From Planctomycetaceae bacterium (GTDB lineage: Bacteria > Planctomycetota > Planctomycetia > Isosphaerales > Isosphaeraceae), in assembly GCA_019232645.1 (NCBI GenBank), contig JAFANO010000366.1:1-8899 (forward strand): a DNA stretch of 8,899 nucleotides, given 5' to 3'. Numbering within the stretch: position 1 is the stretch's first letter; every line of letters begins with the position of its first letter. The notes under the pieces are model-generated. The model had not been told where the DNA came from. It saw only the letters and a program-made list of their open reading frames with translations, and searched no databases. Made by a program: the position numbers and the translations under genes. This document shows positions 1 through 5,352 of this stretch, piece after piece.

Positions 1-492
1 CGGCTCGCCCCGGGCGACGAATTCGGCGTGCCGGCGCCGGGCGCGCTCCTCGAGGCTCGCCGTCAGGAAGAATTTCCGGAAGGCGTCGGGGAAGACGATC
101 GTCCCCTGGTCGCGTCCCTCGGCAATCACGTCGTCCTCGGTGGCATAGGCGCGCTGCCATGCGACGAGCTGGCGGCGGACACTGGGGCTGTCGGCCACGT
201 ACTGCGTGGCGTTGGTGACCTCGACCCCCCGGGCGCTCGCCGTGACGTCCTCGCCGTCGAGCAGGACCCTTCCCGCCGGGAGCTGGACCGAGAGCTGAGC
301 GGTCAGGTCACCGAGTGCCCGATCGTCCTCCAGGTCCACCCCGCCGCGCAGCGTCGCCAGGGTGACAGCGCGGTACATGGCGCCGGTGTCGAGCAGTCGC
401 CAGCCGAGCCGGTCGGCCAGCCGCTTCGACACCGTGCTCTTGCCCGTCCCCGCCGGCCCGTCGATTGTCACCACCCGCCGCATCGTCGCCAT
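1..492 (-). CDS. cmk: Cytidylate kinase, C-terminus cut by window edge
   Basis: Cytidylate kinase transfers phosphate from ATP to CMP or dCMP in the cytoplasm, a step in pyrimidine nucleotide supply. The 164 visible residues start MATMRRVVTIDGPAGTGKS. The P-loop GPAGTGKS is at residues 12-19, the family signature DTGAMYRA at 35-42, and the CMP-contacting segment EGRDQGTIVFPDA at 125-137. An arginine-rich stretch (RARRR, 150-154) fits the LID region. Family members are usually about 220-230 aa, so roughly 60 residues lie beyond position 1. I chose the ATG at 492, which has GGAG 3 nt upstream; a second in-frame ATG at 483 sits closer to the first beta-strand and is an alternative. It is the last minus-strand gene of the left block, 362 nt beyond the DUF2203 gene, so it may have its own promoter. 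The family call is firm; only the start is open. Confidence 0.95.
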   Translation of the reverse strand, partial: MATMRRVVTIDGPAGTGKSTVSKRLADRLGWRLLDTGAMYRAVTLATLRGGVDLEDDRALGDLTAQLSVQLPAGRVLLDGEDVTASARGVEVTNATQYVADSPSVRRQLVAWQRAYATEDDVIAEGRDQGTIVFPDAFRKFFLTASLEERARRRHAEFVARGEP

Positions 493-854
493 GGTCTCCA
501 GACCGCCAGCCCCTCCTCATCTCACCCTGCCAAGCCTCCAGAACTTTTCCCCAGGGACTTGAACGGAGAATGATCTCCTAACGTGTAGGATGGCCGGGTC
601 CTCGTCTTTGAGACTCCGGCCACCCGAGCTCGAGACAGTCACACGAGAAGGCGGATCGTTTGACGAGTCTACAAGGGAAGTCTATCGTGCCGGAGCGGAC
701 GGGTCCAACAGCCGAGGATCCGGATCGGCCGTGGCCGGGCCGGTCGAGGGCCCCACGCGATCGGTTCCAACAAGAGAGCCCGCGCCCCGCGAATCCGCGA
801 CGGGGGTGGGCTCTGGAATGATTGGGCGATCGTCGGATGCAATGAGGAGATGGA
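493..854. other. Spacer between the DUF2203 gene and cmk
   Basis: No convincing gene lies in these 362 nt; the open frames are short and arginine/serine/proline-rich, as expected of noncoding high-GC DNA. It holds a strong hairpin at 775-814 (listed separately). A small inverted repeat, GGAGA-ATGA-TCTCC (564-577), lies about 72 nt upstream of the cmk start and could be an operator or leader hairpin, though 5-bp arms are weak evidence. I could not pick a clear minus-strand promoter for cmk. Confidence 0.5.
775..814 (-). terminator. Candidate terminator hairpin after the DUF2203 gene
   Basis: The outer arms AGAGCCC (775-781) and GGGCTCT (808-814) are perfectly complementary, and inside them CCCCG (785-789) pairs with CGGGG (801-805), giving a 12-bp stem with a small internal loop and an 11-nt apical loop. 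It lies 40 nt past the DUF2203 stop on the minus strand. The sequence after it (CTTGTTGG) is only weakly U-rich, so factor-independent termination is uncertain. It could instead protect the 3' end of the transcript. Confidence 0.4.
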
Positions 855-1319
855 TCAGAGCAGCCGCTGTCCCGAGCGTGGGCCGGAGTGGGCGGCCAGG
901 GGCAGAGGCTTGCGGCCGGCGACCCCTGCGTTCAGGTCGTGCCAATACATGACCTCGGGCTCGCCGAGCCGCCAGCAGAGATAGACCTCGCGACCGTCCA
1001 TGATGCTGTAGAAGTCGCAAAGCCCATCCGGGCCTTTCAGCTCGACGCCAAGCTTGGTCAACTCGTCGATATAGCCGGCGAGTTTCTCTTCCTCGGCCTC
1101 CAGCTCGGAATGGCTCTGCGCCAGCTCTTCCGAGTAGAGGTCGATCGAGGGCCGTCGGCGGTCGTTCAACACGGCCGAGAGCCGCTGTTTCAGTTCGTTG
1201 ACGATCCGAAACTGGTGCACGATGTCGGTGACGATCGCCTTGACCAGAGGCAACGTCTTATTTGCCTCTTCGACGCTGAAGTAGCGTCGTTTCGCCTCAG
1301 CCGGCTTGGGAGGGGCCAT
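855..1319 (-). CDS. DUF2203 family protein
   Basis: This 154-aa protein matches the DUF2203 family, whose biochemical role I do not know. It opens with the family's N-terminal signature, FSVEEANKTLPLV (14-26). A long charged helical segment likely to be a coiled coil follows (about 34-92), then GVELKGPDGLCDF (91-103), and then the conserved C-terminal block DGREVYLCWRLGEPEV (108-123) with YWHDLNAGVAGRKPL (125-139). The last 15 residues look like a non-conserved tail. I chose the ATG at 1319 because AAGGA lies about 7 nt upstream and the family signature begins soon after; the frame stays open further upstream but reads as unrelated sequence. No signal peptide or membrane segment is seen, so it is probably cytoplasmic. 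It lies 264 nt downstream of polX behind a recognisable promoter, so it is probably transcribed separately. Confidence 0.9.
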   Translation of the reverse strand: MAPPKPAEAKRRYFSVEEANKTLPLVKAIVTDIVHQFRIVNELKQRLSAVLNDRRRPSIDLYSEELAQSHSELEAEEEKLAGYIDELTKLGVELKGPDGLCDFYSIMDGREVYLCWRLGEPEVMYWHDLNAGVAGRKPLPLAAHSGPRSGQRLL

Positions 1320-1379
1320 GACGGTTTCCTTGGAGTGATGAGTGCGATCCAACTCTGCGACAACGAGATCTCCGAACAG

Positions 1380-1417
1380 GGCGAGCGCGGGGCTCGCCGA
1401 CCGGCCCGGCGCCGGTC
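1380..1417 (-). repeat. Two back-to-back hairpins in the DUF2203 5' leader
   Basis: GGCGAGC (1380-1386) pairs with GCTCGCC (1392-1398) across a 5-nt loop. Immediately next to it GACCGGC (1399-1405) pairs with GCCGGTC (1411-1417) across another 5-nt loop. Both stems are perfect 7-mers and together lie about 60 nt upstream of the DUF2203 start codon. If the promoter at 1523-1550 is used, they fall inside the leader RNA. They could be a leader attenuator, a stability element or a protein-binding site. Short GC stems also arise by chance in this composition. Confidence 0.4.
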
Positions 1418-1522
1418 CGGAAATCCCGGGGCGATCAGTCTCCAGGAACGGTCCACTTCCGTGCCGTCCCCCGATCGGTTCCGGCCTCAGAAAATTCCGA
1501 ACACGCCGCCTCTTCACACAAA

Positions 1523-1550
1523 ATTATAGAACCGACCCGAACCCCCGCAA
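1523..1550 (-). promoter_or_regulatory. Sigma70-type promoter candidate for the DUF2203 gene
   Basis: On the minus strand, TTGCGG (1550-1545) is followed by a 16-nt spacer and a perfect TATAAT (1528-1523). Transcription would begin near 1516, giving a leader of about 200 nt before the DUF2203 ATG. The -35 box matches consensus at only its first three positions, but a perfect -10 box is rare in sequence this GC-rich. The -35 box overlaps the hairpin that follows polX. Confidence 0.5.
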
Positions 1551-1567
1551 GAGTGGCCGAACGGGGG
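1542..1567 (-). terminator. Candidate terminator hairpin after polX
   Basis: CCCCCG (1542-1547) and CGGGGG (1562-1567) form a perfect 6-bp GC stem with a 14-nt loop, starting 16 nt after the polX stop codon. No U-tract follows directly; a U-rich stretch (ATAATTTTG) comes about 13-20 nt later and belongs to the DUF2203 promoter. It is a plausible end for the upstream transcript but a weak intrinsic terminator by the usual criteria. Confidence 0.35.
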
Positions 1568-1583
1568 ACGTCGAAAACCATCG

Positions 1584-3308
1584 TCAGCGTCGTCGCCGTG
1601 CCTCCAGGGCCTTGGCGACCGCCCCGAGCGGGGCCGTGTTGAACAGGTCGCCCGGCCCGAGTCCCGCGCGTCGGGCGACGCCGATGCCATAATCCAGGTC
1701 GGCCAGCCCGCCGGTCGCGTGCGCGTCGGGGTTGACGACCAGCGGGACGCCGCGCTCCCTGGCCCGGCGGCAGTGGGTCGCGTCGAGGTCGAGCCGATGC
1801 GGGTTGGCGTTGATCTCGATCATCGAGCGCGCCCTGGCCGCCGCCTCGATCACCGCGTCGAGGTCCACCGCATAGCCGTCGCGGGCCAGGAGGAGCCGGC
1901 CCGTCGGATGCCCGAGCATGGTCACCCTCGGGTTCGAGACCGCGCGGACGATCCGCGCCGTCATTTCGTCGCGGGGCTGGCCGAAGTGCGAATGGACGCT
2001 GGCCACGACGAAGTCGAAGCCGTCGAGCAGCTCGTCGGGGAAGTCGAGCGACCCGTCGGGCAGGATGTCGCACTCGGTCCCTTTGAACAGGCGGAAGGCG
2101 CTGCCGAATGTCTGGTTGAGCGCGTCGATCGCGGCCCACTGGTCGCGGACCCGCTCGATGCTCAGCCCCCCGGCGTACCGCGCCGAGCGGGAATGGTCGG
2201 CGATCCCGAGGTATTTCAGGCCAAGTGCCCGGGCGGCCTCGGCCATCTCAGCAAGCGTGGCGCCGCCGTCGCTCCAGTCGGTGTGGCAGTGGAACGTCCC
2301 GGTGAGGTCGTCGAGGGTCGCCAGCCTCGGCAGTGGCCCACGCCCTGCGGCCTCGAGCTCGCCGACGTCCTCACGCAGCTCGGGGGGGATCTCGGCCAGC
2401 CCCAGCGCGGCGAACAGGTCGGCCTCGGTTGCACAGGCGACCGGCCCGTCGGGTCCGACCAGGCCGTACTCGTTGAGAGTGAGGCCTCGGGCCAGCGCCC
2501 GCCTCCGCATCGCGATGTTGTGTGCCTTCGACCCGGTGAAATAATGCAGCGCGAACGGGAACTGCGCGTCCTCGACCCCGCGGAGGTCGCACTGGACGCT
2601 GTCGGCCAGGCGGACGCTCGCCTTGGTCGGCCCGTGCACCAGGACGATGGCCACCTCGGGGAGCGTGACGAAATGGTCGAGCACCGGCGCCGGGTCCTCG
2701 GCGCTGAAGAGGATGTCGAGGTCGCCGATCGTCTCGGCGCGGCGGCGCAGGCTGCCGCAGACCTCGACGCGGTGGACTGCGGGGTGGCTCCGGACCGCCT
2801 CCAGGATCGGGGCGACCAGCCGTCGCGCCTGGCTCTGGAGGATCCGGTTGCCGGCCGACTCGACGAAGCGGATCCCTTCGATGATCTTGGCCTCGGTCTT
2901 GGCGCCGAAGCCCTTGAGGGCCGCGATCTTGCCCGCCTCGGCCGCCGCGCGGAGGTCGGCCAGGCTCTCGATCTTCAGCGCGTCGTACAGCGCCTTGATC
3001 TTCTTCGGCCCCAGCCCCGGCACGCGGAGCAGCGCGACCAAGCCGGGCGGGGTCGAGCGCTTCAGCTCCTCGAAAGCGGGCAGGTGCCCGGTGGTCACGA
3101 GCTGGACGATCTTGGCGAGCATCGTCTCGCCGATACCCGGCACCTCGGCCAGGCGGCCGTCGGCGATCATCTCCGAGAGGTCGGCGGGCAGCCCCTGGAG
3201 CGCCTGAGCGGCGTGGTGATAGGCCCGGCACCGGAACGGGTTCTCGCCCCGGACTTCGAGCAAGGTCCCCATCTCATCCAGGATCTGGGCAATGCGTGCG
3301 GTTTCCAT
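1584..3308 (-). CDS. polX: PolX: family X DNA polymerase with C-terminal PHP domain
   Basis: Bacterial PolX fills short gaps during DNA repair, and its PHP domain supplies metal-dependent 3'-5' exonuclease or end-cleaning activity. The 574-aa protein has the usual family length. An N-terminal helical 8-kDa-like region carries helix-hairpin-helix motifs VPGIGETMLAKI (56-67) and VPGLGPKKIKAL (96-107), with LKGFGAKTEAKI at 131-142. The nucleotidyltransferase core has GSLRRR (185-190) and GDLDIL (195-200), giving catalytic Asp196 and Asp198, with Asp241 in VQCDLRGV as the likely third ligand. The PHP domain keeps its metal ligands: HCHTDWSDG (340-348), ADHS (370-373), E412, SVHSHF (437-442), GHPTGR (466-471) and NPDAH (526-530). 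I placed the start at the ATG at 3308; it follows the upstream gene's stop by 5 nt, suggesting translational coupling. No truncation or missing catalytic residue is evident. Confidence 0.95.
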   Translation of the reverse strand: METARIAQILDEMGTLLEVRGENPFRCRAYHHAAQALQGLPADLSEMIADGRLAEVPGIGETMLAKIVQLVTTGHLPAFEELKRSTPPGLVALLRVPGLGPKKIKALYDALKIESLADLRAAAEAGKIAALKGFGAKTEAKIIEGIRFVESAGNRILQSQARRLVAPILEAVRSHPAVHRVEVCGSLRRRAETIGDLDILFSAEDPAPVLDHFVTLPEVAIVLVHGPTKASVRLADSVQCDLRGVEDAQFPFALHYFTGSKAHNIAMRRRALARGLTLNEYGLVGPDGPVACATEADLFAALGLAEIPPELREDVGELEAAGRGPLPRLATLDDLTGTFHCHTDWSDGGATLAEMAEAARALGLKYLGIADHSRSARYAGGLSIERVRDQWAAIDALNQTFGSAFRLFKGTECDILPDGSLDFPDELLDGFDFVVASVHSHFGQPRDEMTARIVRAVSNPRVTMLGHPTGRLLLARDGYAVDLDAVIEAAARARSMIEINANPHRLDLDATHCRRARERGVPLVVNPDAHATGGLADLDYGIGVARRAGLGPGDLFNTAPLGAVAKALEARRRR

Positions 3309-3313
3309 GGTTG

Positions 3314-3730
3314 CTATGACCGCTCGTGATTGAGCGGGAAGGCGACGTGCGGCAGGCCGATCCTCCCCGAGGCGTCGAACAGGTCGACCCCCGCCCTCCG
3401 CGCCGAGCACGACCCCAGGAGCGACCCCTTGGGCGGGTGCTCGACCCCGCCGATGGCGTGATCGCTGATCTCCTCGACGGTCGTCGTCCGGAAGGCGAAG
3501 TTGTAGGCCGCGATGACGTGGTCGGGCAGACCCAGCGGAGGGTCCTCGACGAGACGGTCCAGGACCACCTGACGGAGCACCTCCTCACGCGCGTCGACGT
3601 CGTCCCGGAGCCGGTCGAGGGTCGCGGTGCCCACATACGCCATGGTGGATTGCGCTCGAAGGTCGAGGCTCGCGGTCGCCATCCCTCCGTCGGGTCCCTG
3701 CCAAGATATCACCCCGCCGCCGGATTGCAC
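3314..3730 (-). CDS. Unrecognised 138-aa protein coupled to polX
   Basis: I do not recognise a named family. The centre is rich in charged and aliphatic residues (RLRDDVDAREEVLRQVVLDRL), and a central segment reads like a folded domain (GLPDHVIAAYNFAFRTTTVE, then EISDHAIGGVEHPPKGSLLG). It ends in a basic tail. No transmembrane segment lies in the called part. Its TAG stop lies 5 nt before the polX ATG, so the two are very probably cotranscribed and coupled, which hints at a link to DNA repair without proving one. The start is uncertain: I give the GTG at 3730, while an ATG at 3682 follows GGAGGG too closely for a normal ribosome site. The frame stays open upstream to a TGA at 3803-3805 and there reads a hydrophobic stretch (GIALIVSLIGGFL) with no standard start codon, so the N-terminus may be longer than called. 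Confidence 0.7.
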   Translation of the reverse strand: MQSGGGVISWQGPDGGMATASLDLRAQSTMAYVGTATLDRLRDDVDAREEVLRQVVLDRLVEDPPLGLPDHVIAAYNFAFRTTTVEEISDHAIGGVEHPPKGSLLGSCSARRAGVDLFDASGRIGLPHVAFPLNHERS

Positions 3731-3845
3731 CAGGCGACTGGCGCGGACCAGGTCGCGGAGAAATCCTCCGATGAGGGAAACGATGAGGGCGATTCCGCCC
3801 GGTCACTTGCCGCGGTCACCTATAATCCTTCGAGATTCCCGCTGT

Positions 3846-3864
3846 TCATGACGATCTCATGACG
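3846..3864. repeat. Tandem 8-bp direct repeat with 11-bp period
   Basis: TCATGACG occurs at 3846-3853 and again at 3857-3864 with a 3-nt gap. The 11-bp period is about one helical turn, and each copy contains the palindrome TCATGA. It lies about 120 nt upstream of the polX-unit start, where a regulator could bind two adjacent sites on the same DNA face. No matching regulator is visible, so the operator role is inference. Confidence 0.35.
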
Positions 3865-4332
3865 GGGAATTTTACATGCTTTCAAGAGGAGTCCTGGTCA
3901 CGAGGGCAGACGGCCGAGGCGAGGCCATCCCTTCACGCCCGATGAGCTTCGGGCGAGGGATCTGTCCCGGCGCACGGCCGGGGACGTCCGAGAGCCAGGC
4001 GTCACGACCCTCCGTGAAACCGTAATGATCGCCAAAGGCGATCGGATCCCAATCCTTCGGGTCATCCTTCGCCACGATGTCGCTCCCCAGAAGTGAGGAA
4101 TCGACATCTCCGCTCGCCAGGGGCGAAACGCCTGCCGATGGATCGCGCTTGTCGAATGCGGGTGAGCGGCGAATTCCAACGAAGAGGGTTGCCAACTGAA
4201 AGTGAACAGCACTCGCGAGATCACTCGGGAAACAAGCCACGAATTCGAGAATGAGCCTCATCAGCCGAGACAAGCACCGCGCGGAAAAGAGGCGGAAAAC
4301 CTCGCAAAACGGATTCTCCCCGCGATCAAACC

Positions 4333-4375
4333 GCAGTTCACAACCTCAAAGCCTGCCCTCACTTATGTGAACTGC
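4333..4375. repeat. Perfect 10-bp inverted repeat with 23-nt loop
   Basis: GCAGTTCACA (4333-4342) and TGTGAACTGC (4366-4375) are exact reverse complements. The arms are of mixed composition rather than GC-only, so this is less easily explained by base composition than most stems in the area. There is no U-tract on either strand and no gene ends close by. It could be an operator, a hairpin in an unannotated transcript or a remnant of a small mobile repeat. Confidence 0.45.
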
Positions 4376-4509
4376 AGGGGTCCCCGGAATTACAGCACCT
4401 TGCTCGTGATTACCGCGGTATGAAGCTGTCATTGGCAACCCGCTTAGGCCGCGATCGACGCGATCTCTCCTCGCGTCACCCGCGCCCCCCAGCCAGACCC
4501 TTGGTTGCA

Positions 4510-4618
4510 CCCACACTCCATCGGGATACGGATGATGAGCGCTCCTGCCCATCGTCGCCCGGTCAGGGGAGTGTGGGACGACCCGAAGAGCCGACGGACC
4601 GCTCATCGTTTATCCCGA
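4510..4618 (+). ncRNA. Candidate structured leader RNA with interleaved stems
   Basis: Stem A pairs CCCACACTCC (4510-4519) with GGAGTGTGGG (4568-4577), 10 Watson-Crick pairs. Stem B pairs 4521-4541 with 4600-4618: TCGGGATA with TATCCCGA (8 bp), a 3-bp stretch with two G-U wobbles, then GATGAGCG with CGCTCATC (8 bp), leaving bases 4529-4530 bulged. The order is A, B, A', B', so both stems together make a pseudoknot. Only one nucleotide separates A from B, which would strain a full pseudoknot and suggests partial melting or two alternating folds. The wobbles pair as G-U only in plus-strand RNA; the minus-strand copy would give A-C mismatches. The element ends 28 nt before a 34-codon membrane ORF, the layout of a regulatory leader. 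I match it to no known riboswitch or ribozyme class. Confidence 0.4.
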
Positions 4619-4646
4619 AGGGTTCCGAAGTCGGAGAGAGACGATC

Positions 4647-4751
4647 ATGACATTCCCCATACTGCTCCTCGCCCCAATGGGCGTGTGCCTCGCCATGATG
4701 TTCCTGGGCTGGACGCTCGATATCGTCCGGGATCGTTCCACTTTCGGCTGA
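4647..4751 (+). CDS. Small single-pass membrane peptide (34 aa)
   Basis: The ORF encodes MTFPILLLAPMGVCLAMMFL followed by a short tail, GWTLDIVRDRSTFG. Residues 3-24 form one hydrophobic segment long enough to span the membrane, followed by a charged end (Asp25, Arg28, Asp29, Arg30). GGAG at 4633-4636 sits 10 nt before the ATG, a good ribosome site for this window. Third-position GC is clearly higher than in neighbouring noncoding frames. It lies just after the structured element at 4510-4618, and its ATG overlaps the stop of a doubtful upstream frame in an ATGA arrangement. I do not recognise the peptide; such peptides often act as accessory subunits of membrane complexes, but no partner is encoded nearby. 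The main doubt is whether so short an ORF is translated. Confidence 0.5.
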   Translation: MTFPILLLAPMGVCLAMMFLGWTLDIVRDRSTFG

Positions 4752-5106
4752 CCCAAGCCACCCTGGTGCCAAGACTTTTCGGCTCATCCTCCCAGAGTGG
4801 TGGAGCACCGTCGGTTCCGCCGCGCGGAACATCCCTGGCCTGGTTCGAAAAAGCAGCAGCTCTCATCGTTTCCGTCAAGGTCCGCGCGGCGGACCCGACG
4901 CAGGTGAGGTGTCATCCGGCTAGTCGTATCCCATAAGTTAACTTTCTTATGAGTGCGCCCGAGTGTGGCGCACGTGACGGCGCAGGACGCGCCGCGGGGA
5001 GTCGGATCGATTGATCTCCCCCGTTCTCTCGACCGCTCGAATTCCCGGAACGTCCGGGCTCACCAACGTGAGGTGGAATGACGGCCGTGCGATCAGGGCT
5101 CGGAAT
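4752..5106. other. Hairpin-dense noncoding region
   Basis: No supported gene in 355 nt. Eight short inverted repeats fall between 4799 and 5058: GGTG/CACC (4799-4809), GTTCCGC/GCGGAAC (4814-4830), GGTCCGC/GCGGACC (4879-4895), CATAAG/CTTATG (4932-4951), GTGCGCC/GGCGCAC (4953-4973), CGGCGC/GCGCCG (4978-4994), GGGGAG/CTCCCC (4996-5021) and CCCGGA/TCCGGG (5044-5058). From 4932 to 5021 four follow one another almost without gaps. The region is 3' to both the plus-strand 34-aa ORF and the minus-strand 81-aa ORF, so it may hold their terminators or be part of a structured RNA; no clear U-tract marks a terminator. Confidence 0.5.
4814..4895. repeat. Two near-identical hairpins in opposite orientation with a compensatory change
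   Basis: The 17-nt hairpin at 4814-4830 (GTTCCGC-CGC-GCGGAAC) and the reverse complement of the one at 4879-4895 (GGTCCGC-CGC-GCGGACC) differ at only two positions, the second and second-last. Those two positions pair with each other: T-A in one copy, G-C in the other. Both stems are perfect 7-mers with 3-nt loops. This is what selection for stem pairing, or a dispersed palindromic repeat family, would leave. I saw no third copy in the window. Confidence 0.45.
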
Positions 5107-5352
5107 TTAAATATACTCCCGATCGACTTTATCCATGATGATCCGGGTGAGATAAGCCGCCAGGAGCCTCTCGACCGAGGTCCTCCGCCGGGAGGCCTCC
5201 TTCTGGACGTGTCCACTCTGGGATCCATACGCCTTCAATAAAATGTCGTGGATGATGACGGCGATCTCCTGCCGGAACTCCTTGTCAAAGTTCCCCGCGT
5301 CAGGATGCTGGGATGGGCGGTTTGGCGTCGAGATGATGATGGTCGATTTCAT
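5107..5352 (-). CDS. Orphan hypothetical protein, 81 aa
   Basis: I recognise no family. After a beta-like N-terminal stretch (MKSTIIISTPN) the rest is predicted by eye to be helical and charged, with heptad-like hydrophobic spacing (FDKEFRQEIAVIIHDILLKA and SVERLLAAYLTRIIMDKV). There is no signal peptide or obvious membrane segment. Third-position GC is about three quarters, higher than nearby noncoding frames. I prefer the ATG at 5352, with AGGGA 7 nt upstream. The frame extends to an ATG at 5451, which overlaps a preceding stop (TGATG) and would add 33 residues of weaker codon bias. It is isolated, with hairpins downstream and an ORF-poor stretch upstream. It could be a small regulator or adaptor, or a chance ORF. 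Confidence 0.45.
   Translation of the reverse strand: MKSTIIISTPNRPSQHPDAGNFDKEFRQEIAVIIHDILLKAYGSQSGHVQKEASRRRTSVERLLAAYLTRIIMDKVDREYI

Larger units (their letters stand above)
3731..4509. other. Spacer upstream of the polX unit, no supported gene
   Basis: About 780 nt in which no frame has convincing coding character. The best is a TTG-started minus frame (3872-4273) with third-position GC far below that of the real genes here. The region carries inverted repeats: GATCGCC-AAA-GGCGATC (4027-4043), GATGTCG/CGACATC (4076-4082 with 4102-4108), TCGCC/GGCGA (4114-4126) and the 10-bp pair at 4333-4375. A plus-strand TATAAT occurs at 3821-3826 without a good -35 box. The promoter for the polX unit should lie near 3800-3870, but I cannot fix it. 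Confidence 0.5.

Noticed and set aside
28..573. A 181-codon plus-strand frame over cmk
   Set aside because: It is antisense to a clear cytidylate kinase with P-loop and family signatures; no domain is seen in the plus frame.
590..952. A plus-strand frame in the cmk/DUF2203 spacer
   Set aside because: Ser/Arg/Gly-rich low-complexity translation, overlaps the DUF2203 C-terminus and the 775-814 hairpin, no ribosome site.
1719..3329. A 536-codon plus-strand frame antisense to polX
   Set aside because: Composition is a mirror of the PolX codons and has no motifs; PolX catalytic and metal-binding residues are intact on the other strand.
3872..4273. A 133-codon minus-strand frame, partly protein-like (KDWDPIAFGDHYGFTEGRDA)
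   Set aside because: TTG start without a ribosome site, and third-position GC of roughly two thirds, no higher than expected of noncoding DNA here; could be a decayed gene, but I cannot support that.
4420..4650. A 76-codon plus-strand frame whose stop overlaps the ATG of the 34-aa ORF (ATGA)
   Set aside because: Disordered Arg/Pro/Ser-rich product with weak codon bias, and its sequence is better explained by the interleaved stems at 4510-4618.
4842..4850. GGTTCGAAA, resembling a tRNA T-loop
   Set aside because: The flanking bases do not form a T-stem, and no acceptor, D or anticodon stem is present.
5044..5062. GTCCGGGCTC, resembling the 5' conserved core of RNase P RNA
   Set aside because: The rest of the RNase P core is absent and the match is explained by the small CCCGGA/TCCGGG hairpin.
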